DNA from: Baylisascaris procyonis
Taxonomy: Eukaryota > Nematoda > Chromadorea > Rhabditida > Ascarididae
DNA length: 64,000 nt
Assembly: GCA_037389465.1 (NCBI GenBank)
Contig: JAZARR010000201.1
Span: 1,178,001-1,242,000, forward strand
Direction: 5' to 3'
Shown here: one piece after another, positions 50,687 to 63,539 of the stretch
Numbering within the stretch: the first letter of the stretch is position 1
How the letters are laid out: every line of letters begins with the position of its first letter
Made by a program: the position numbers and the translations under genes
Notes under the pieces: model-generated
Told to the model about the DNA's origin: nothing
Database searches by the model: none
The model's input: the letters and a program-made list of their open reading frames with translations, nothing else

Positions 50687-51035
50687 TCATCCAACAACCA
50701 CAAATGAACCTATAAAGCAGTCAAAATGCAACCAACCCCTCTTCACACACCCACTATCGATTCTCTAATGCCTACCCTTCAAGAGACTCAATTATATATA
50801 AATTATATTCATGCCTATATAACTTAACAGCTCTATTTTGCAACATTTTTTTTTTAATGTTATAGAATTCGTTAATTTTCAGAGGCCGATTCGGGCTATT
50901 TGTAGTAAATTTCAATTTTTTCTTAAATTTTAATATAGATTTACAAATAAATCGCTCTCTAAGCATGTAAAGAAACCATAAAACCCAATAACTAAGACCG
51001 ATCGATAATAAGCGTAGCAATTTCTCATTCAGCAT
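50687..51035 (-). CDS. Possible very small membrane protein, two exons
   Basis: From ATG 51035 the frame reads MLNEKLLRLLSIGLSYWVLW and continues FLYMLRERFI, one membrane helix flanked by charges. A GTAAAT donor at 50944 can join in phase to an acceptor TTTATAG at 50710 and stop after seven codons (50687), giving about 37 residues. Codon use in exon 1 looks coding. No family recognised; a chance hydrophobic frame remains possible. Confidence 0.25.
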
Positions 51036-52339
51036 CGCTTATGTTCCACATTTTTAGCCACAAAATTATAAGAGATGCGTCTAAAGTGAAAGTGAAAAAA
51101 AAAGCTATACAATATTCATGCATTTCTTTTCTATGACGCAGCAATCCATAAGCTAGAATCTACCCGAGTGCTATCGAATGCCTCTGAAATTGAAGACGAA
51201 AGACAAGCTGCATCAGATGGCAGCAGATATAATCATCGTGCCATTCTCGGAAACCAACTAAAGTTCAAGCTTCAGCTCAAACTCAACACCTTGAACTCGT
51301 GCTATTTTCAACTCGGATCACTGTGTTTAAACACTATAAATCACTATTGTTTTTTTCAAATCACCGAGTACAAAAATATTTATGCACACGGGAAAACAAT
51401 AACATTCCAGTGGAGTTCGACAATAACATAAAAAAATTCAACCAAATAATGTTATATTGGTCATACCAAGTGAGGTAAACATATCAACGGCATGTTAAGA
51501 ATCACGACAACATTTCAACCTTCCAAGGAATATTCATCTTTAAATCTAAATAATATTTTTGGTCGTCTGCAACAGTATTCTTCCTTCAACTAAATTCATT
51601 AATTAATCTTTGCAAATAAAAAATTTCTGAATTTGAATTATTTCACATTTTTTGTTCAAAATGGTTAATTCATCGAATATTTTCTAGCAAATCACAACCA
51701 GCACTAATCTTTTGAAGCTGACGAGGGACAAAGTTCGCATTTAAAAACATATGCAAATCAAATATTAAAAAAAAAAAGAAACATAAAAGTAATAGAGCAC
51801 CAATGATGCTAAGAACTTTCGTAGAACAACAACATCACCAAAGATGTCAGATATTCATCAGCCCAAAAGTACAGTACCGATTGCAAGATCTACAGTAATA
51901 CAATATTCAACAAACACTCACCAATACGATAACAAAGTAGCCAGGATGTCAAAAATCCGCAAAACCTAACAATTCAGTATCCACAGCGTGATATATAACA
52001 CCACAGTGTCCGCTAATCTACGAGAAAGATCAAACAGAATACAACACTGCGAGAATATTCAACTATTACCAATAAAAGCATCTGAAACTTAGCATCGTCT
52101 CAATACAATACTATATTTCATTTCAAAACCATAACAACATCCCAATGGATCGATGAAGTCAATTTAAAAAGAACAATATATCAGGAAATTGGGGAGCTGG
52201 GGAATGGGCCACTAATCTTAATAAAAACACTAAAAGAAGTGGAATTAAGAGATCCATCCTGAAATACTGATGCAGTATCAAAACTAAAAACGTAGACGTA
52301 CTGAACGAACACAACCTTAAGATGCCGCAAAAATCTGCA

Positions 52340-55300
52340 TTAATGAATGTTCTCTTCCGATACGTTCATAGCCTCATCATCTATACACTTTGATCTCTTT
52401 ATCTTCTCAATTAAGTTCTCTCCGTTATCCTCAGCAGTTCGTTTGGTCGTCGTCTTCTTGCGAACTAATCCTGTGATATCGGTTACCCCAACAGCAGTCG
52501 TAGATGTGCCATGCTCCAGCTTTGTCGTCACTCCTAACTTCGTTTCTTCGGCTAGCTGGAAGAAAAAACCCCCACTTGCAAAAAAAATTTTCTACTTTGG
52601 CTGGAAATTCGTTTTTAAAAGTCACAAAGGATCGCACTCAAAAAGCTTGGAACCATAGTGGGGTAGAAACTTCCAATGATGAACGATGTTATTTTAATCA
52701 ATTTAGTGCCTCACGCTCTCTATATTCCATTATAAACCAGGTTTCTTTTCCCATTTGCATCCTACCTTAAAATCTTGTTCGAATATTAAAACAATCAAGA
52801 TGCTGGAATGTCTAGTTACCCATCACGGGTAATGTTCCCAAATTAACATTAAAATGCTGGAATATCTAGTTACCCATACGGGTAATATTCCCAAATTAAC
52901 ATTAAAATTACATAAAGATGAAAACGACGGGAAGTTTTAATGGCTATTTGAATTGTAATAAGCTTTATAATAACAAAAGATATGAAGTCATTTTAAAAAA
53001 ATACACATATCTGGCAAGAACACTAACCAATGCAGCGTTTTTGGCACTCTCACGAGAGTCGTCGATCTTTATTTGCACCTCCGGAATAAGACCCTTTAGA
53101 TCGTTCACCTCTTTTTGTATTGTCGCTTTCTTCTCCTCATTCGACTCCTCTTTCAGTTCCCTCTCCATTGAAGCTAAAAAACAACTACGCTTCTCTATCA
53201 AAGAGTGGCAACAGGTAAGAACTCATCTATTATAGAAGCTCTGAAAATATTGATGATCAGGACGCTCGGGATTGCTGGATCGAGACTATTTACCCAAATG
53301 GAAGGTGGGAGAGAATAATAGATGGTACTATGAAGATCGCTGTTACCAGACTGGAAAATAATTGCGAATAGACTAATTTCACTATCAGCAACACAACAGG
53401 TAAGCCAATAGCATGCTTGATGTAAGAAAAATAAAAGATAAATGCGAACTGGAAAGCTGCAAAAGGGATTCGACATGCCCGAATGGGAGAGATTCCACCC
53501 ACGCCCATATATGAGCACGCAAATATGTTTGCATTTGTTCTGTAACACTACTCTTGAAACTGCAAATTGAATACTGCAAAATGTGTCGTTAGGTATCAGT
53601 ATCCCTATTTCTCGCAACTTGGGCAACCAAGATTTAACCAATGCCCACCAGCGGTCTTTTTTGAGGGTTTTATTCTATGCAGCTGTGACTCATACGCCTA
53701 AATGAACAATGCGAAAACACCATACTTCTTTCTTAATAAAAACGATGGATGAATGAATTCAAACTGAAATAAATTTATTAATTCTAAAAAAAAAATGATG
53801 CGATTATGAGTGTCTTGAATTTAAACAAACGAATTCAGTAGAAAATTCATTCGGATACTTGTCTTCGGTTATAGCTTGCGGCTAAAACAATCGATTATCT
53901 TCAATTTGGCACTATACGTGACTCCCTATCTATAATCCCTTATATTTCCAATATTAGGCGACAACTTTACTATACCTAATTTGCTTTCGAGAAGCTCTTT
54001 CACTGTCGAGAAATTTTCAGCAGCATTATCGAATTGTTTGTCGAGAGCGTAAGTTCTCGCCTTCTGGAAAAATGCCTCGGCGATACGACGATCGTTAGGT
54101 TCACTTATACTCCTAAGGAGCTCAATGCATGTGTCAATATCGTCTATTGCCTGTTTATAATTGGCATTTTGAACGGAACATTCGCATAGCGCCAATAATA
54201 CATCAGCTTTCTTCTCTTTCCAACCGTCCACTTCGATATTACTGCAAATGTAAATATATTGAATAGGTGTGATTATCGTAATATCAAAAATGCTTTCCCA
54301 AATATGAGGTGCTCATATACCATTATCCCCCCTCTCAATTTAATTAATTATATCCGAACGACATAGGAACAGAGTTGAAAGCAGACTTTGCATACCTGAA
54401 ATACAACCTAGTAATATATCAAAAATGTCCAATTTTAATTTTAGGCTCTCTAATTTATCTCCGGAACGCAAAGAAATGACTATTTGAACACAACAACAAA
54501 AACATTGAGTAACCGTAGCGAGGCAGATTAAACGTTCAACTACTGCGAAGTCGCTTCTTCCTTTCAGTCAAACCAATGCTGCTTTCAATGCAGCCTTCTA
54601 ATCAAAGTAACTCAACTTTACAAATGTTTCCCAACTCTTGTTTATCATATTTTATGCCCCTTCAAAGAGTTCTTCCACCTCTAATCACCCTAACATGAAA
54701 GCCTACTTCCTGAAAGGACCATTGAAAAGAAATGAAGCTGCTCGTCTTTTTGTTGCTTCCTTTATGCAAATAAGTGGAACGAAAAATTACTGACATATTT
54801 CATAAGATCTATCTTATACACTGGGAGAGTGAACGCAGCTGATGAATTCTAGTTTAAAAGGAAGCGGCAGTTCGGAAACCTCTGCTCATGAATAGAACAA
54901 AAAATAAGTGAACACAAATGCAGCAGCAAAGAATTCGCCTCTTCCCGATTCTAGATATAATTACTTTCAAAGAATCAACGATTGCATCGTAAAATGAACG
55001 AAATCCGTTCTGTGGACTCCACCGTGGCAAAGTTCCGGAAGAACTGAACCCCAATACAAGTGAGCTCATTCCGCAGTTGGTTATTCCAATGATCGAAATA
55101 GCAACTAGGTTGCGAACACCTAAAGCAACTTAGTTGAAAAAAATATTGAGTTCTGAAGTCGGAGTCCTCATATTGCATTTCGAAGGTCGATATAATTTTA
55201 GTCATAAATTTACTAAGTTTTTAAAAAGAAATTAAAAGAAAAACTAACTTTTCACAAATTGTTCTGGCCACCTCAAGTGCTTCCCATGCTATTTGTATAT

Positions 55301-58300
55301 ACTCGACATCACTATCTTGTGCGTCTCCTTCCTTGTCACTCTCTTCATCTTGTAAACTCTCTTCGTCCTTATTTCCTTCATTCTTTTCCGTCTCGTCGTT
55401 GTTCACCTCTTCCGTTCGCCCCGTATCTTCACCATTTTCTGAGTTCGTTTCCTTTAAATTTCCCTCATCGGTTGTGCCGACCTTCTCAACGCTTTCCGAC
55501 GTCCCCGCATCATCTTTCAGCGAATGTTCTGCTATGCCATTCCCCTTACTCGTTGCTTCCTTCAACTTGCCTTCACTGTCATCTACCCCAAGTCTATCTT
55601 CCTCTCCCGTTGCCTCACAATCAGCTTTTTTAACCCCTTCTCCCACATCCTTTCTAATCTTCTCGACATTATTCCCGTTCATCTCTGATTTCTGCTCCGA
55701 CCCATTGTCCTTGTTATACTGTTCAGCGAGATCGTTCTTCTTCGATTCTTTCCCCTCCGTGGGCGAGATGCCTTCACAACTTTGCTTATCCTGAAACTAC
55801 GACGGTACAAGCAATTTCCTTATACACAATTCAGCGCAAATAAAACTTCCTTCCCCTAAGCAAATATTGTTTCCCATTTCAGGAAAAAAGATTTAAATAA
55901 GCCGTTTGAATCAATTGAGAAGCACAAATTAAAATGCAGCTGTGGTGGGCTACAACTGCATCTAGTCAAAATACCCCTAAGGGGCCATAAAAGTCAACTG
56001 ACCTCATCGTTGGCGATTGTTGATTCTGCCGATGGTTGTTTGTTCTCAAGCGCCGCCATATTTTCTTCGAGAGCTTGCGCCACTTTTTCTATAATCTCGG
56101 CTTGTTCGTCTTCTGAATTAATATTAACACAAAAAAAAAAATCCGATCAATAAAAAACTTACAAATTTTAGCGCTAAGATATAATCGGTTCTGAGGAACG
56201 AAGTGCTAAAAAGAGTAAGCAAATGCAAATCACAATGGACGTTAAGCAATCCTCTTCTATAGGCTTCGATCATATGGAAGTGGTGAAACCACAAAGGTTC
56301 ACCTTAATTGAAGTCTCATATAGCTAACCGCAGCTTTATTCAAATATTGCCTAGAAGCATTTCTTCAATAAAATTAGCAGCAAATTTTACGGCCACTTCA
56401 CTTAGCAACTATTTTAGCAACGAAAACTGCACTTGCGTTTGTTTTTTATATTCTTTTCAATCATTAGCTAATTTCTGCCTCTTCAACAATGCTTCGTACC
56501 GTTCCTATTGGTCCTTTTTTTGTGCGTCACTTTTCTTTTTGGATTTTCGCGTAAAACTCTGACAATCCCATATGTACATTTACTCAATTGTAAAGGTATA
56601 TGAATTTACTTATTGAAGGGCGTTGCAAATATTTAACACCGACGAGGCAATAAAGGTGAAACAATTATGTGAAATCTCATAGAGATAATTCCCATTGTTT
56701 TTGTTATGAATGCCGGAAATTACTCCTTACTTTCAATCCTAATTTTTTCTCTTTCAGTTTTTATTGACAGTCATTTAAAAAGTTTGCTTTTCGGCAACAA
56801 CTCAATAAGGCACACTTAATTGAATCCATTTTGCTAATATATTTCGTTTTTTCGAATAATCTATTACTTTCTTTTCTGACATTTCGCATCCCGAACATAA
56901 TACGCAGTGAACGATAGATTGACTAAACTCATATCATACATCCAGTTCATTGGAACCAACCGCTAATCAATAAATCCACATCCTCGGACAAAGATCAAAA
57001 ATTAAAGAAAACAAACCTGTCAATTCTTTGGGATCCCCAACAAGTTGTTGATCTTGCTCTTCCATTTCCTCATCTTCTTCCTCATCATCAGTCTCTTCCT
57101 TTGGTAAAGCATTCGTAAAAACGCGGTCCTCAACACTTGCCAATTCAAGCATCGCCTTACCATAATAAAAGAGTGGATCAAAACATTCGACTGCGAAATC
57201 ACCATGCAATTCCACACTGAAATTGCAAACTTTCGTCGGTGATTACCTGTATAATTACACCTGTCGCTTACCTTGAAATTATGAAATCATGTAGATAGGA
57301 AGATGTTCACTGGTCGCAAAAAAATAAATAAATAAATAAATAAACAGGCATAAGACATCGCAACACCTACACCAACTTCGATGCTTCGCCAAGCTTGTCG
57401 GATGCTGTTACCAAATCGCCGATGATATATGCCCGTTTACCTTCGGCGAATAGTACTTCCACACGTCCTTCCTTCCTATAAGGATATAGGGCATATAAGC
57501 GCTAACAAAGGTGTGACAATAAATGTGTATTGAGATATGACAGAACTCACGGCTATGAGTATGGAAGAAAAAACCTATGGGGTTACAATAAACAATTATT
57601 AATAATAACAAATTTTTTCCATCTGCATCCTTAAACTTACGTATTAGCGTTAACTTAAAAAGTAATGATGCAACAACAATTTTCCAACTCAACGAGATCT
57701 TGCTAGTATAAATTGTACGATAGTGTGGTCTCTTAAAGATTTATCAAAGAATTCAAAAATTCCACCAATTTACCGCCTTCAAGGTTTATCATAAACCATC
57801 TCACAAAATTTGTTGGCAATTCAAAAAATCGTGAAGCACAAATCAACGATATAAACATGGACAGCCATCGTATACATATATTATTTATGTATAACTTAAA
57901 CAAACAGAATGGAAAATATATAAACGAAAACGAGGAATTCATCGTTAATAGAGAAAACTACGGGAAAACAGTGATGTTTAAAAATATTTTCGTAATAGAA
58001 GATTTTAGAAAATCTCATAGATATGACTTTTATAACGCTACGTTGATACTACAACGAACGGATTAGTAGATAAAATAAAGACAAAACGTTTAAAAAAAAT
58101 TAAATGAAACTACCAACCATCCGCAATACTTAACAGTTTATATTTCCCTGGGTAATTCAACTAATAAAGCACCAAAATGATCCACAAAAAAATCCTTGAA
58201 AGGAGGCATTGGAGCAGGAGGAGGGAGGAGGGATAATAATAAGACTGGAATGAATTCGAACCTAACTAATGGCTTAAACATTAACAGATTAGAGAGAAAT

Positions 58301-58452
58301 ATAGAAGATTTCCAACATGAATATCATTTAGAATATCAATCACAATATCATATAAACTATATAAATCCAATAAGAAAATAATGAAAAAAAACTTACTGCT
58401 TCATCGACTCTTCGTTATTGATGTCACTCTCAATTGCATCTGCTGGAGACAT
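52340..58452 (-). CDS. NASP: NASP histone H3-H4 chaperone
   Basis: Eight exons in phase: 58452-58397, 57475-57371, 57216-57017, 56112-56003, 55790-55249, 54241-53976, 53173-53028 and 52555-52340, giving 546 residues. The first TPR is split over exons 2-3 (LFAEGKRAYIIGDLVTASDK; DPLFYYGKAMLELASVEDRV). It is followed, as in human NASP, by acidic stretches, here EETDDEEEDEEMEEQD and the 181-residue Glu/Asp/Lys-rich exon 5. The SHNi-TPR continues in exon 6 (ADVLLALCECSVQNANYKQA; ARTYALDKQFDNAAENFS), then the helix LKGLIPEVQIKIDDSRESAK, and last the conserved GVTDITGLVRKKTTTKR with a basic nuclear signal. It holds soluble H3-H4 for import and nucleosome assembly. An AG two bases before the ATG (TTTCGTTAG) suits trans-splicing. 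Confidence 0.92.
52801..52904. repeat. Two-copy 52-bp repeat with TTACCC/GGGTAA palindromes
   Basis: TGCTGGAAT.TCTAGTTACCCAT..CGGGTAAT.TTCCCAAATTAACATTAAAA occurs twice in a row. Each copy holds TTACCC-loop-GGGTAA. It lies in NASP intron 7. Confidence 0.9.
57325..57346. repeat. (AAAT)n short array
   Basis: Five to six AAAT units in NASP intron 2. A similar run lies next to PRPF31 exon 2 (32699-32720). Confidence 0.8.
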
Positions 58453-58804
58453 TGCTAACGAAAACTGGTAATTAAATATTGCTTCCTAAAAATAACTAAT
58501 TTATTTTTAATTATTTTCGATGAATATATGGAATTCTCGATATTATATTGGCAATAATATAAAATATCTATTGAAAATAAAATGATGGAAGCAATATTAA
58601 AACGTTGCCTTAGCTTAAACTTCGAATCACTTCGAAATCTCAAGCAACCTGATATCAGCAACCAAATAAGGACACCACATGAGAATGCAGTATCCCAAAT
58701 TGGATCGGCAATAGGCGATGAAAGCATTTCGATAAGATCCCATAAATCTATATTGTAAAGCATGGAGGATATATTTTGTAACTTTTTAAAAACTTTTCAA
58801 TAAT

Positions 58805-59018
58805 AGTGAAAATTCGGAGTCGATTATAAAACTCCATTCAGGCGAACAACTTGCAAGAAGTAGGGGTCGATCCGCCGTCAAATGGAATGACTCTCTAGAA
58901 AAGACCGCAGAAATCAACTGGATCAGAGAAGCATTGAATCGGGGCAGATGGGAACGACATGAAGAGATAAATATTCGTAATGAATACTCTATTGATTCAA
59001 ATAAATAAATAAATAAAA
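58805..59018 (+). mobile_element. 3' end of a non-LTR (RTE-like) retrotransposon
   Basis: The plus-strand frame ending at TAA 59006-59008 reads HSGEQLARSRGRSAVKWNDS, then EINWIREALNRGRWERH. This is the C-terminal tail found after the reverse transcriptase of many LINE ORF2s (RGRP..RW.D.....W...A.dR..W). The stop lies inside a (AAAT)n tail, as RTE-type elements end in short tandem repeats rather than poly-A. Only the last 68 codons or so remain, so it is a 5'-truncated dead copy. Confidence 0.7.
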
Positions 59019-59712
59019 CAGAACCGGGTTCAGGAACACCATCTATAACAGAAAAAAACACCACCTCCTGGTCACAGAAAACGTTCATGATGCTGCTTTA
59101 AAATATTTCACATTTTTGATGAGTAACCATATAACTATCAATTTCAAGCAGTTGGACTCCGAATGGATGTCTAAAGGCTCCTAAAACGTTTAAAACTGAC
59201 CACACAACTGACCAGACCCTCGTTTAATTGACCTGGGGAGAACTTCTCCCCTGACTCTCAACCTATCACATTGCCTCAAGCGCGATCAAATCTGCACAAG
59301 ATCATAGCAAGGATTTAGGGAACAGAGAGGGATAGGTTAATCGTCTAAGTGATATCCATAATAAAAAAGGGAAAAAAATCGACATTTTTTCGTTATACTT
59401 ACGGAAAAACTCGTAATACCATGAATAAAGCTTTGTTGCATCGATGGGCATGCGTATTGCGCCTCGCTGCAAGCTCCTTTTTCCCTCCCTGCGGATGGAT
59501 TTGCCGTCAAGCTTTCATTTCATTTCAAACTATACCATATAAGCAACAAAATAAACTTAACCACTATTACAAATTAATTAAAAATGTCAAAAGAATTAAA
59601 AATTGAGGGATTTTTTTTTTTTTAATATACAAGATCGGCTAACCGTACCTTGAATAAATTGCGCCCCTAGGGGTTATGAATTTGACAATCATTTTTATGT
59701 ATAAAACAGCGC

Positions 59713-59738
59713 ATACGCATATATGGTAGTATGCGTAT
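59713..59738. repeat. Short inverted repeat
   Basis: ATACGCATA at 59713-59721 and TATGCGTAT at 59730-59738 with an eight-base loop. Confidence 0.75.
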
Positions 59739-60856
59739 TATGTGCAACATATGCAACGATAAAACATCGAAGGATTCAGAAAAATCCCTCCCCATTCCCT
59801 TCCTCCTTGGGTCCTACAGTTTGACAAAAGCTGGAAGGCATAAAAGAAGGCAATTTATTGAAGGGCTAGTCATTATAAACACTTGGGCACTTAATGGTAA
59901 AATGGTGTATTACCAAAAATTTGGGTAATTTTCTCACTAAGTGCTATAAAATGGGTACATTTGATGGGGGAGGGATTGTTTGGGAAGAATTTTTTAATTA
60001 TTGGCACATATCCGAGCGGAAGTGGAGGACTTATTTTCGAAGTTTTATTGCAAATATAAAGCGATTTAAAAAAAAAAAAAGTTAAAATAGAAAGTGAGTA
60101 TCTCTTTGAATAAAACCTTACAGGAGACTAATTTTAAAGGGAAATTAGTGTGGCATCAACGTTTTGCTTGAGCTCAACAACAACTAAGCAACAATATAGT
60201 GGACTTAAGAAAATATAAATTATTAAATTTGCATATTGATACCAAATAAATTCAAAAATTTGCAACACTTTTCGCGCCATGAAAAACGTCAATTTCCCTC
60301 CAAATGATCTAATAGCGCGTACGATTCGTTTGGCGACGAAATGCAACGGTGGCGGAAAATAGCTTTCAAGGTTCTAAATGATGACGCTTTTGAGTGGGAA
60401 GTTAGGTAAGATGCAGCACCTTTTAGAGGTATGTTATTGTGAGAGATGAATAGCAGGGGTTAAATTTAATAAAATTACTGTAGAAATTTTCTAAATAAAT
60501 TTTGTTTGGATAGAAGAAGACCACCAATAAAGCTATTTTCCGTTGTTGTGATATATGTTGCTGAGCGAATTGACCATTAATAAAAAGCCAAACAACCTGT
60601 AAGATACAATAACTTTAGATGACGATTGTAAAGATGAGTTTATGAAGGAATAACCAAGTAAGTGAGGATATTTGAAAAATTCCACGCTTAAAATTGAAAA
60701 ATTCCACACTTAAAACCTTAAATACAACCTTGACCAGGTTTAAATTTTCCTCATAGGTCCACAAGTTAGATCCGCATCCAGGATTACTTATGGTTAATCC
60801 TGGAGGTACTGGAAGATTCTAAGAGAAGAAAGAACAGTACTACAATATGATCCTTT

Positions 60857-61222
60857 TCATTTTTTATTTTTTGTTTTCTCATCGTTTGCACTCTTCTCCA
60901 TCCAAGTGCTGACTAAAAATCGCCCATAGATCGATCTAGGGGTTATGTAATCGAAATCATACTGTATCTTAATGGTCATATTCTGAAGGAAGTCATGATA
61001 TGAGTTGTTGAAACAAGAACCTCTTGGATCAGCCCATTGAAGAAAAAGCCACGTAAAATAGCAACGTACCATCACATACCCTCGCCTACAGTAATACCTA
61101 TACGGTTCTTCCAGAAACTGTAACTCCTGACGACCCAGTCGGGAAGTCATCGCCCCTCTCCCTACCTTCCCTTCCCCTCTCCCCTCCCACCTAAACCTCC
61201 ATCCGAACTTCCCGGACGACAA
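60857..61222 (-). CDS. Possible hypothetical protein
   Basis: A 121-codon frame in locally GC-rich DNA. The N-terminal third is Arg/Gly-rich and may be non-coding. An acceptor-like TTACTGTAG lies a few bases before an internal ATG near 61072, from which about 71 residues remain: a hydrophobic start (MVRCYFTWLFLQWADPRG), sites NNS and NMT, then IQYDFDYITPRSIYGRF and a basic end. The tail reads like real protein, but there is no family match and no intron to confirm it. Confidence 0.25.
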   Translation of the reverse strand: MSSGKFGWRFRWEGRGEGKVGRGAMTSRLGRQELQFLEEPYRYYCRRGYVMVRCYFTWLFLQWADPRGSCFNNSYHDFLQNMTIKIQYDFDYITPRSIYGRFLVSTWMEKSANDEKTKNKK

Positions 61223-61974
61223 AACATGAAAAAAACGCGGAGGTTGATGCTCTCAACCAGTGGATCGTGTATTCCCGCTCGAAGTGAATTTGAATGAATA
61301 TATTCCATGCAAATGCAGCTATATATTGAATGGATTAGCTATAGATGTGAGTATAGTTCGCAACAAATTTTGCATACTGTTGATTTGTTTATTTTCAATT
61401 AATTATTCGTAGTTTAAGTTTAATTATTATTTATTTAATGTTAAATTATATTTGTGTTTTTTTAAAAGTGTTTCATTGTAAATCACTATCGAAAATATTG
61501 AATTTATTTTATTTTTTTTTTTAAATTTCTCATACCATTATGGCCACTTTTTAAAAAAAACTTTAGATGTAACCTTAAGCGTTGAAAATTATAAACTAAG
61601 GAATGCTTTATTGAATTTGAGAGGAAGTCGGTTGGAATCTACCCATGCTCCCGTTAGCGCATGTAGTCCTCATTGCTCTATCTAGTACTTTCTATTATAT
61701 ACAAACGTCTAAACGGAGCATGTTTTCAAGACCCCAGTCGGAGCCAAGTAGAAACACTGGAACTCCGATGATGCTTCGATGTAATTCTAACATTCATACA
61801 CAAGTTTTGCTGCTGTAACTATGATGCATTACCTATTTTCTTCTTGCCAAAATCAGGAATAAAATAAAATAAAGATTTATGAATAATAAAAAAAAAAAAA
61901 AAATTCAAGAATTTTTAGCCGTTATCGCAATAATTGAATGCATTCAAGACTATATTTTAACTTATTCGGTCACT

Positions 61975-63378
61975 ATGTGGTATTATGCAATTATCGCTGG
62001 ATGTTCGGCGACTTTCTCGGCTATATTTGCGAAATTGGCTTTCACTAATACATCTGAGATGGTAAGTAGCGAAGTTTTAGATTAATAAATTTTATTGACG
62101 CTGTTTTTTTTTTCGTTTTTATTTTTTTACACTTTTCATTAAAACGAAGTGATAATATATGATATAGATAGATATTTTTATAAAAATGAAAAAAAAAATA
62201 TTCTGATTTTTTTGGATGTAATCTTTTACGAAATTCAAAAAAAAGGAGTATTGTTACCAAAAAATTCTCTTTTTATTCATATCTATTCAATATTTTATCC
62301 ATTTCATTCTTTAGAGACCTACATTTTTATACTTGAGTTGCATATGAAAGCTTTATACAATCATGATTTATGGGCGCATTGAATTTTCAACTAAATTATC
62401 GCATACAAAAACATCATCTGATAGGTTGTTATACGTGTCTGTCCGTCTGTGTCTGTCTGTTCCATAGTTTCAACTTGAGGATCACTAAAGCTAGAACTAC
62501 GAAACTTAGCGGGTCTGTATTCTGTATCATAACGTGGGCTTCTACCACAACCTTCAGATTCGTCGATTAGCCACGAAAAAAAGTTCAAAGCACTTAAAGG
62601 TGTCTGCAAATTTCCCTATTTGCCTAATACTATTCTAAATCGATAAGATCGTATTTTATTACCGATTGAGTTGGAAAAAACAAAAAAAAATTTTTTTTTT
62701 TTGCAGAATATTTATGTTAGCGATCATATCACCTAAAATATGAAGCAAAGTATTGTGCGTTTTTTAATTATATATTAGCTATTTTATTGAAATTGATTAA
62801 TGTGGTGATGGAAATTTGAAAAGCGCATATTGTGCCAATATTGGCATCGTTTTTCACTTATTTTAATCAACGAATGTATACATTTAATTTTTCGACCATT
62901 TTAACGCATTTTATAAATGATTCTCAAATGTTGGAAACATATTTGCAGCTGTTATTTTGTGTCTATATTCTTGCATATATCGTTTGCAATATATTAATGT
63001 GGTATACGCATACTTTAGCGATGCGTCAATCATCGTCTACACTTAAGGTTTTCTTATTTTTATTTAATAACGCTTTAATAAAACTTTTAATTACCACCTA
63101 GGTATGAATATCTATCTAAAACGTAGATATCTTCATTTTAAACTTAAATTGATAGTTGTATGATGCATAATACTTGTAATACGGATGGAATATGATAATC
63201 TTTAATCAATCCCACCAACTTCCCATCCAGATCACCTTTTTTTTCAAAATTTTTAGCATGGGGGAAATTTGTTCTCCTTTACTGAAACTTTTAGATTTTT
63301 TAATGAAGACCGATCGGTATTTGAAATAAATTCTAGTATAATGCACACTGATAATAGTGATATTTTTAGGTTGTCGTT

Positions 63379-63413
<35 letters not shown>

Positions 63414-63539
63414 TTTGTTTATTTGATATATGATATAATAAATATTTAAAAATATTTAATTGAAATTTTTATATTTTATAATTCGATATTTAAATTTTAG
63501 GCAGTGGCTATTAATACAGCAACGAATTTTATTCTTACG
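61975..63539 (+). CDS. TMEM42: TMEM42-like membrane protein (3' end beyond window)
   Basis: Exons 61975-62061, 62949-63047 and 63501-63539, all phase 0 with GT donors and AG acceptors, give 75 residues before the window's coding signal ends. Helix 1 is MWYYAIIAGCSATFSAIFAK followed by LAF, matching the A.GA.aA.sAKLAF start of human TMEM42. Helix 2 is LLFCVYILAYIVCNILMWY, matching its NSLMW segment. Then SSSTLKAVAINTATNFILT matches SFSMSSAIASVTVTFSNIL. The small multi-helix family is related to drug/metabolite-transporter folds; its substrate is unknown. The remaining helices were not found before 64000, so the gene should continue to the right. AG signals at 61910-61920 and 61946-61948 could serve trans-splicing. 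Confidence 0.8.
63377..63425. repeat. (TTTA)n microsatellite
   Basis: Tetranucleotide array in intron 2 of the TMEM42-like gene. Confidence 0.96.

Larger units (their letters stand above)
49338..52339. other. Spacer between NASP and the coiled-coil gene
   Basis: Three kilobases without a gene I can firmly support. It contains the G-rich tract above and, on the minus strand, a possible small membrane protein at 51035-50687. A minus-strand LVDLLHIFVNHRS frame near 50440 follows a GTGCAG and ends at a GTGTAT, but has no partner. Confidence 0.5.
59019..61974. other. Intergenic between NASP/retrotransposon tail and TMEM42
   Basis: AT-rich DNA with a 9-bp inverted repeat at 59713-59738 and one minus-strand frame of possible interest at 61222-60857. 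A minus-strand piece at about 59446-59399 (MPIDATKLYSWYYEFF, followed by GTAAGT and preceded by GCTTGCAG) could be a first exon, but no second exon was found. Confidence 0.4.

Noticed and set aside
55259..55794. Two long plus-strand open frames of 124 and 153 codons
   Set aside because: Both are antisense shadows of NASP exon 5, whose Glu/Asp/Lys codons read as Ser/Leu/Phe on the other strand.
56160..56212. Short minus-strand exon candidate with a GTAAGT donor inside NASP intron 3
   Set aside because: In the phase NASP needs it contains a stop, and exons 3 and 4 already join cleanly without it.
58786..59088. 100-codon minus-strand frame with a signal-like centre
   Set aside because: It is the reverse of the retrotransposon tail, whose sense reading has the recognisable motif.
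59399..59446. Possible first exon (MPIDATKLYSWYYEFF then GTAAGT) on the minus strand
   Set aside because: No in-phase downstream exon; the first acceptor below leads into the antisense of the retrotransposon tail.
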